NCBI GenBank assembly: GCA_024405755.1
Contig: JAKSOD010000013.1
Coordinates: forward strand, 1-37,722
DNA length: 37,722 nucleotides
Reading direction: 5' to 3'
Origin: Clostridia bacterium
GTDB taxonomy: Bacteria; Bacillota; Clostridia; Oscillospirales; CAG-272
Both the position numbers and the translations under genes were made by a program. Positions 33,572 through 37,722 of this stretch are shown here, piece by piece (position 1 is the stretch's first letter; each line of letters opens with the position of its first letter). The notes below the pieces were generated by a model. The model made no database searches, was not told the DNA's origin, and was given only the letters and a program-made list of their open reading frames with translations.

Positions 33572-34525
33572 TCAAAAAACCGTTTCGATCACCCGTGGGG
33601 AAGCGGCGGGGGAGTAGACCCAACGGTCAATGTGCCGGACCTGCTCACAGTCAATGAAATATCTGACGGGTGAGGGATCGGCAGGCGACGACTGTGTGTC
33701 GATAAGGATAAGTTTGACCTTCATCCGTTCGGGAATGATGCTTTTGATGAATACAGCCGCCGTGTCTCCGATTCGCAGATCATCGGGAAGCATATCGGAG
33801 CGGAGTTCCGCAAGACCTGCGAGATTCGGCGCGAGTTCCACAAAAACCCCGTATGTCTCAACACTCCGTACCGTACCTGCGACAGTCTGCCCCGGAGAAA
33901 AGCGTGCGGCGTTTTCCTCCCATGTGCCGAGAAGTTCCTTCTGCGAGAGAAATAACCTTCCTGTCTCGTCGTCAATGCTTTTTACCGCGGCGTAGATGTA
34001 ACTGCCGCAGACGAGACGGTCGCGCGGGTGAGAGATTCGTGAAACGGAGAGGGAATCCACGGGGAGCAGGGCAGAGATACCGCATCCCACATCGGCAAAG
34101 GCACCGAAATTTTCAAGATGAGTTATTTTGACACGAAGAATATCTCCGGGTATCAGATCGTTCAGAAATTGCATGATACATTCTCTCTGAGCTTCACGTC
34201 GCGAGAGATATGCAACGGGACTGCCGTCTTCGTCATCACATAAAGAGGTGACTTTGAATGCGACGGGTTTTCCGACGCGTGTGATGACGGCAATGTCTTT
34301 GAGGACTTCGCCTGGGCGGCAGAGAACGCATTCTTCGCGGGGCATGATCCCGCGAATGCCGCCGAGGTCAAAATAAAGATTCATGGACGGATCGCACATA
34401 AGTGCGGTTTCTTCGAGAATGGCACCGTTCTGAATTGCACGTTCAAGTCCGGCGACAGACGAGGTGTAACTTCTGTTTTCGGGAGTATGTATAGTCATTC
34501 CTTCGGGTTTGTACTTTGGTATCAT
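33572..34525 (-). CDS. S1-domain RNA-binding protein
   Basis: A 317-residue protein with at least two S1 domains: about residues 125-197 (GDILRVKITHLENFGAFADVG) and about 210-280 (GQTVAGTVRSVETYGVFVEL). A more degenerate one (about residues 30-115) begins GAILEETALMCDPSMNLYFDL. S1 domains bind single-stranded RNA; short S1-repeat proteins of this kind stand in for ribosomal S1 in Firmicutes or act in RNA turnover. The ATG at 34525 has AAGGAGGT 5 bases upstream, among the strongest sites in the window; the longer frame upstream to 34774 would overlap the rplM promoter and is not used. It is transcribed divergently from rplM-rpsI. It could be a ribosome-associated protein; its exact role is unknown. 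Confidence 0.85.
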   Translation of the reverse strand: MIPKYKPEGMTIHTPENRSYTSSVAGLERAIQNGAILEETALMCDPSMNLYFDLGGIRGIMPREECVLCRPGEVLKDIAVITRVGKPVAFKVTSLCDDEDGSPVAYLSRREAQRECIMQFLNDLIPGDILRVKITHLENFGAFADVGCGISALLPVDSLSVSRISHPRDRLVCGSYIYAAVKSIDDETGRLFLSQKELLGTWEENAARFSPGQTVAGTVRSVETYGVFVELAPNLAGLAELRSDMLPDDLRIGDTAAVFIKSIIPERMKVKLILIDTQSSPADPSPVRYFIDCEQVRHIDRWVYSPAASPRVIETVF

Positions 34526-34696
34526 GATGTACCTCCTTGTCTTTTTCCCTACACTATATGCAGGGAGGAAGAGGGATAGAACACAAAAAACGTGAGAAGA
34601 TACCATTCTGCGGAAGAGAAAACAGCCGAAAAACAAAGATTTTGTGAGATAATGCCCTGCTAAATTAAAAAAATGAAAAAAGTTTTCCAAAAAGTA

Positions 34697-34725
34697 TTGA
34701 CAAGCACAGCGGCGAGTGTTATAAT
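34697..34725 (+). promoter_or_regulatory. consensus sigma-A promoter of rplM-rpsI
   Basis: TTGACA (34697-34702) and TATAAT (34720-34725) with a 17-base spacer. Both hexamers match consensus. The transcript should begin near 34732, leaving a leader of about 60 bases. Confidence 0.95.
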
Positions 34726-34741
34726 AGGCACGTTTGATAAA

Positions 34742-34768
34742 GGGTAACTGCGCATAAACGCCGTACCC
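34742..34768 (+). ncRNA. candidate L13 leader, autoregulatory hairpin
   Basis: In the rplM leader, GGGTA (34742-34746) pairs with TACCC (34764-34768), and an inner GCG/CGC (34750-34752 with 34759-34761) closes a CATAAA loop. Position directly after the promoter and before the rplM start fits the L13 leaders of Firmicutes that are bound by L13 or S9. The structure is read by eye only. Confidence 0.55.
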
Positions 34769-34790
34769 GCACAATTACGGAGGAAAAAAT

Positions 34791-35219
34791 ATGTCCACTT
34801 ACATGGCAAAGCCCGAAACCGTCGAGCGCCGCTGGTTCGTCATTGATGCAGCCGGTAAGCCTCTCGGACGTACGGCAGTCAAAGCCGCCACGATACTTCG
34901 CGGCAAACATCGCCCCGAGTTCACGCCCCACGTTGACTGCGGCGAATACGTTATCATCATCAATGCCGACAAGGCTGTTCTTACCGGCAGAAAACTTGAG
35001 AAGAAGTACTATTGCCGTCATTCCGGATATATCGGCGGACTGAAAAAGGTACAGTACAAAGAGCTGATGAGCACCCGTCCCGAGATGGCAATGGAACTTG
35101 CCGTCAAGAGAATGCTTCCCGATAACACCATCGGTGCAAAGTCAATGACCAGACTGCACGTATACGCAGGCGCTGAGCACAAGCATGCGGCTCAGAAGCC
35201 GATCGAAGTCAATGCCTGA
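34791..35219 (+). CDS. rplM: 50S ribosomal protein L13
   Basis: A 142-residue early assembly protein of the large subunit. It has the L13 features [34 protein letters not shown] and [20 protein letters not shown], with the C-terminal [24 protein letters not shown] lies 7 bases before the ATG. It is followed by rpsI after 22 bases, the usual order. It is expressed from a consensus promoter through a hairpin leader. Confidence 0.98.
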   Translation: MSTYMAKPETVERRWFVIDAAGKPLGRTAVKAATILRGKHRPEFTPHVDCGEYVIIINADKAVLTGRKLEKKYYCRHSGYIGGLKKVQYKELMSTRPEMAMELAVKRMLPDNTIGAKSMTRLHVYAGAEHKHAAQKPIEVNA

Positions 35220-35241
35220 GTGAAAGAGGAGGAAAGAGACA

Positions 35242-35643
35242 ATGTATGAAAGTGCAAAGCCCTATTTCTACGGAACAGGCAGAAGAAAGAAATCCGTAGC
35301 GCGCGTGCGCGTATATCCGGGCACCGGCTCCATCACCATCAACGGTAAGGACATCAATGACTATTTTGGTCTTGAAACTATGAATCTTATCGTAAACCAG
35401 CCTTTTGAGGTCACCGGTACTGTCGGCAAGTTCGACATAGTAGCCACAGTGACCGGCGGCGGTCTTTCCGGACAGGCAGGAGCGATCCGTCACGGACTTG
35501 CCCGTGCCCTTGTTCTTGCTGACGAAGCGAACAAGGCTGCGCTGAAATCCGCAGGCTTCCTGACTCGTGACCCTCGTATGAAGGAAAGAAAGAAGTACGG
35601 TCTCAAAGCCGCACGTCGCGCTTCCCAGTTCTCCAAGAGATAA
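35242..35643 (+). CDS. rpsI: 30S ribosomal protein S9
   Basis: A 133-residue small-subunit protein whose C-terminal Lys-Arg tail reaches the P-site tRNA. It has [38 protein letters not shown] and the C-terminal [15 protein letters not shown] lies upstream of the ATG. The last codons and stop form one arm of a 13-bp direct repeat (35633-35645 and 36003-36015), as expected of an integration target. The gene is intact. Confidence 0.98.
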   Translation: MYESAKPYFYGTGRRKKSVARVRVYPGTGSITINGKDINDYFGLETMNLIVNQPFEVTGTVGKFDIVATVTGGGLSGQAGAIRHGLARALVLADEANKAALKSAGFLTRDPRMKERKKYGLKAARRASQFSKR

Positions 35644-35645
35644 TT
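35633..35645 (+). repeat. 13-bp direct repeat at the rpsI 3' end (candidate attL)
   Basis: CCAAGAGATAATT covers the last rpsI codons, the stop and 3 further bases. The exact same 13 bases recur at 36003-36015, 370 bases downstream. The 3' end of rpsI is a known integration site of conjugative elements in Firmicutes. Confidence 0.75.
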
Positions 35646-35658
35646 ATTTTCTCAAAAT

Positions 35659-35694
35659 ACCCCCGAAAGCACTACGCTTTTGGGGGTCTTTTTT
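35659..35694 (+). terminator. rho-independent terminator of rplM-rpsI
   Basis: A 12-bp stem (35659-35670 with 35676-35687, one G-T pair) with loop ACTAC, followed by CTTTTTT. It starts 14 bases after the left att-like repeat, so it lies inside the segment between the two repeats. Confidence 0.93.
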
Positions 35695-35731
35695 ATCTTA
35701 TTGCCGCAAATTTGCCACAACAAGTTGTTGA

Positions 35732-36013
35732 ACACAATACACGTTATTAAGAGGACCTCTGTATATTCATTTTCATCGCGGACGGGATCGCGGTGCTTTA
35801 TTCCGTCATACTTCAATCCTTCGTGCGGGGCAACAACACGTGCGGATTTTTGTTTCGTCTGACACAAAAATTCCTTGCGCTCCATCTCGCACTGAATTTT
35901 CAGAGGTCACCTTAAACAATATAGACGAAATCCTATGTTTCCGTGGACGTGGTTTCAATTTGACAACTATATCGGAAATCATTAACGGGACACACCAAAG
36001 TTCCAAGAGATAA
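35732..36013 (+). pseudogene. open frame remnant in the rpsI att segment, no usable start
   Basis: A 93-codon frame without an internal stop between a TGA at 35729 and the TAA at 36011-36013. It has no ATG and only a short GTG or TTG start. Its end reads QSSKR-stop in the same frame as the rpsI tail, because the repeat carries it. The last third (FRGRGFNLTTISEIINGTHQ) has a helix-turn-helix-like rhythm, but no family can be claimed. With the rpsI terminator it makes up most of the 384 bases between rpsI and the Cys-rich gene. Confidence 0.35.
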
Positions 36014-36015
36014 TT
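36003..36015 (+). repeat. 13-bp direct repeat, right copy (candidate attR)
   Basis: Exact repeat of 35633-35645, preceded by unrelated sequence and followed by a different continuation (GCGTGCC). It bounds a 370-base segment containing the rpsI terminator and a degenerate frame. Confidence 0.72.
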
Positions 36016-36081
36016 GCGTGCCTGATGAATGAGGGACATTTTGATGGTGTCCGATCTGTTTTTAAAGGAGGTTTCTATTTG

Positions 36082-37527
36082 ATGAAGAAAAAACTGCTGA
36101 TGACCGTGGGGATTCTTGCCGCTGTCATCATCTGTTTTCTGGCGGCGATGATCTTTGCTCCGGGCCTTTTTCCGTGGAATTGGAACTTTCACTCTGGAAA
36201 TAACCATGACACTGAAAACCATTCTATGCCGATTTCCCACGAACATACCTATTCTGCCTGGCAGGCGGAAAAAGGAAGTTGCTGCGAACTTTTGGAAGTT
36301 CGATTTTGCTCGATCTGCGTGGAGCGTGAGCAGAGAACGATGAGTTATCCGGAGCACGAGGGCGAATGGGTCATTCAACGCCAGCCGACGGATTTCGCTG
36401 CCGGAATTGTCCAAAGGGTCTGCACCAGGTGCGGAGAGGCAGAGACGAAAAATGTCTGCCCGGAAGGACACCATCTCGGCATCACTTCGATGTCGTCCTC
36501 GGCGTTTGAAGGTTGGTTTATCCCCGGCGGCGTTTTCTCAACGGTGAACGGCACCGTCACCAAGCCGCCCACCTGCACGGAGGACGGAGAAATGGAGGTC
36601 GTCTGTTCCGTCTGCAAGGAAATCGTGACGGTAACAGTTGCCAAAACCGGTCACGTTTGTGACGTTTGGGAAACCGTAACTGAGCCGATGTGCCAATTTG
36701 AAGGTGAGAAAAAGGGCATCTGCAAGCTATGCGGTGAAACGGTGACTGAAGTCATTCCTGCGGTCGGACACGCGTTCGGTGATTGGCATGTCTTCGAAGA
36801 CGCGACGTGCGAGAACGAAGGTATCCTGCGGCGCGTCTGTGATATCTGTGAAGCTTGTGAAACTATGAACATCGAAAAAACTGACCACACGTTCGGCGAG
36901 TGGCTGACTGTTGAAAAACCAACCTGCCAAAAGACCGGACGCAGAAAACACGTCTGCACCGTCTGCGGTGAAACCGTGACCGAAACCGTGCCCGTGACAA
37001 AGCATACCCTTGGCGAATGGCAGATCACCGTGACGCCCACCTGCCAAAAGACCGGTGAAAAGAAATGCACCTGCGTATTCTGCGGAGAAACGGTGACCGA
37101 AACGCTGCCCAAACTGACGCATCAGGCGGGGGCGTGGGTGACGGATCGGGAGCCTGATTGCCTGAACGCCGGAGAACAGTGCAGATATTGTACGCTTTGC
37201 GGGGAAAAGATACAATCAAAAACGCTCCCCGCAACGGGGCATGAATACCGGCCTACTGCTCCGGCGGAGGAATATCGGTGCGGCAGCGAGATCACATACA
37301 GTTGCTCTCGTTGCGGCGACAGTTATCGTGAAACCGTGCCGGAACTGATCGTATCGGTACGGTCGGATGGCTTTGCAATAGTCTATTCTACCTCGGGAAG
37401 CGGTTATGAGTATACATATACCGCGCAGGCGTATGGCGGCTTCGGTCAGGCACCGAACGGCTACACACTGAAGGTGACGGTGCGGGATGAAGCCGGCAAC
37501 CCCCGGGAAACTATATTATATCTATGA
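36082..37527 (+). CDS. cysteine-rich CxxC-repeat surface protein
   Basis: A 481-residue protein. A membrane helix (about residues 4-30, LLMTVGILAAVIICFLAAMIFA) anchors or exports it. Then come eight to nine modules of about 40 residues, most with an isolated Cys, a GE(K/R)K-like turn, a CxxC(G/K)E knuckle, VTxTVP and a following GH or KHTxGxW. The CxxC pairs (CTRC, CSVC, CKLC, CDIC, CTVC, CVFC, CTLC, CSRC) suggest repeated zinc-ribbon or disulfide knuckles. The C-terminal 85 residues are a Cys-free domain. The ATG at 36082 has AAGGAGG upstream; the frame extends to an ATG at 36025 without such a site. It begins 67 bases after the att-like repeat and may be cargo of a former element. No function is known to me. 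Confidence 0.82.
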   Translation: MKKKLLMTVGILAAVIICFLAAMIFAPGLFPWNWNFHSGNNHDTENHSMPISHEHTYSAWQAEKGSCCELLEVRFCSICVEREQRTMSYPEHEGEWVIQRQPTDFAAGIVQRVCTRCGEAETKNVCPEGHHLGITSMSSSAFEGWFIPGGVFSTVNGTVTKPPTCTEDGEMEVVCSVCKEIVTVTVAKTGHVCDVWETVTEPMCQFEGEKKGICKLCGETVTEVIPAVGHAFGDWHVFEDATCENEGILRRVCDICEACETMNIEKTDHTFGEWLTVEKPTCQKTGRRKHVCTVCGETVTETVPVTKHTLGEWQITVTPTCQKTGEKKCTCVFCGETVTETLPKLTHQAGAWVTDREPDCLNAGEQCRYCTLCGEKIQSKTLPATGHEYRPTAPAEEYRCGSEITYSCSRCGDSYRETVPELIVSVRSDGFAIVYSTSGSGYEYTYTAQAYGGFGQAPNGYTLKVTVRDEAGNPRETILYL

Positions 37528-37670
37528 CCGTTCGCGGTGAGGTTCCGTCGGACGTTCCGCCTACGGTAATGGAAAAACCTCGATTATTATCAAAAAGATG
37601 GTTTAACTTGTCCTTTGGAGTTTTATGAAAAATTTTTTTAAAACTGCATAAATGTACCGAAACTGTTTAA

Positions 37671-37700
37671 GGGGCTGTCTCACTTACGTGATCCAGCCCC
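37671..37700 (+). other. long hairpin at the window end
   Basis: GGGGCTG (37671-37677) pairs with CAGCCCC (37694-37700), and an inner TCAC/GTGA pair closes a TTAC loop. There is no T-run. GGGGCTGTCTCAC-type sequences are common at the ends of insertion elements and as terminators in Firmicutes; the remaining 22 bases do not allow a decision. Confidence 0.5.
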
Positions 37701-37722
37701 GCAAATCCTGCTCGGCAAATGA

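Noticed and set aside
34526..34774. N-terminal extension of the S1-domain protein to 400 residues
   Set aside because: The extension crosses the divergent rplM promoter and is Phe/Cys-rich. The ATG at 34525 has a near-perfect ribosome binding site.
35652..35885. Minus-strand 77-codon frame between rpsI and the Cys-rich gene
   Set aside because: No ribosome binding site or recognisable domain; it runs across the rpsI terminator, and no integrase motif (Arg-His-Arg-Tyr) is visible.

Overview
The window reads as a chromosomal segment of a Gram-positive, probably spore-forming, member of the Clostridia (Firmicutes), most likely an uncultured gut-type lineage. The reasons are strong AGGAGG-type ribosome binding sites, Firmicutes-type WhiA, PcrA with its C-terminal RNA-polymerase-binding domain, SecA with a zinc tail, a SpoIID/LytB-type protein, a BofC-like domain, lipobox lipoproteins and the murB-whiA-dnaE gene order. 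This placement is inference; no 16S rRNA or tRNA gene is present. Most of the window is core chromosome, with several accessory patches.

Layout. 1-2171 (+): the 3' part of a DUF3737 beta-helix gene and a lipoprotein with a propeller-like C-terminus, closed by a perfect bidirectional terminator. 12818-2260 (-): one long co-directional run, coaE, a lytic-transglycosylase-like protein, M18 aminopeptidase, prfA, tsaC/Sua5, a parC-like topoisomerase subunit, a secreted coiled-coil protein and a SpoIID/LytB-like protein. Between the last two lies a 333-bp tandem duplication that created a truncated copy of the SpoIID-like gene. 13006-19298 (+): a HAD phosphatase-MurB fusion, whiA and dnaE, expressed from a promoter back to back with that of coaE. 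19878-19303 (-): a membrane-anchored BofC-like protein converging on dnaE. 20077-23352 (+): a class A penicillin-binding protein and a DUF4430-like lipoprotein. 24167-23559 (-): an AT-rich peptidase E gene bracketed by 25-bp perfect inverted repeats. 25414-24338 (-): mnmA. 25592-33491 (+): secA, two membrane proteins of unknown function, a tiny Asn/Gln-repeat protein and pcrA. 34525-33572 (-): an S1-domain RNA-binding protein. 34791-35643 (+): rplM-rpsI behind a consensus promoter and a leader hairpin. The 3' end of rpsI carries a 13-bp direct repeat typical of an integration site, followed by remnant sequence and a gene for a cysteine-rich repeat protein (36082-37527).

Functional themes are peptidoglycan and envelope (MurB, PBP1A, SpoIID-like, LT-like, coiled-coil protein), DNA replication and topology (DnaE, ParC-like, PcrA), and translation or tRNA modification (PrfA, TsaC, MnmA, L13/S9, S1 protein). 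The most unusual items are the HAD-MurB fusion that still carries an internal MurB ribosome binding site, the mosaic 333-bp duplication, an LT-like protein whose catalytic Glu is Arg, the peptidase E island, the NNNQ-repeat microprotein, and the rpsI attachment-site scar with an adjacent cysteine-rich protein. I did not find a clearly new multi-gene defence or biosynthetic system.
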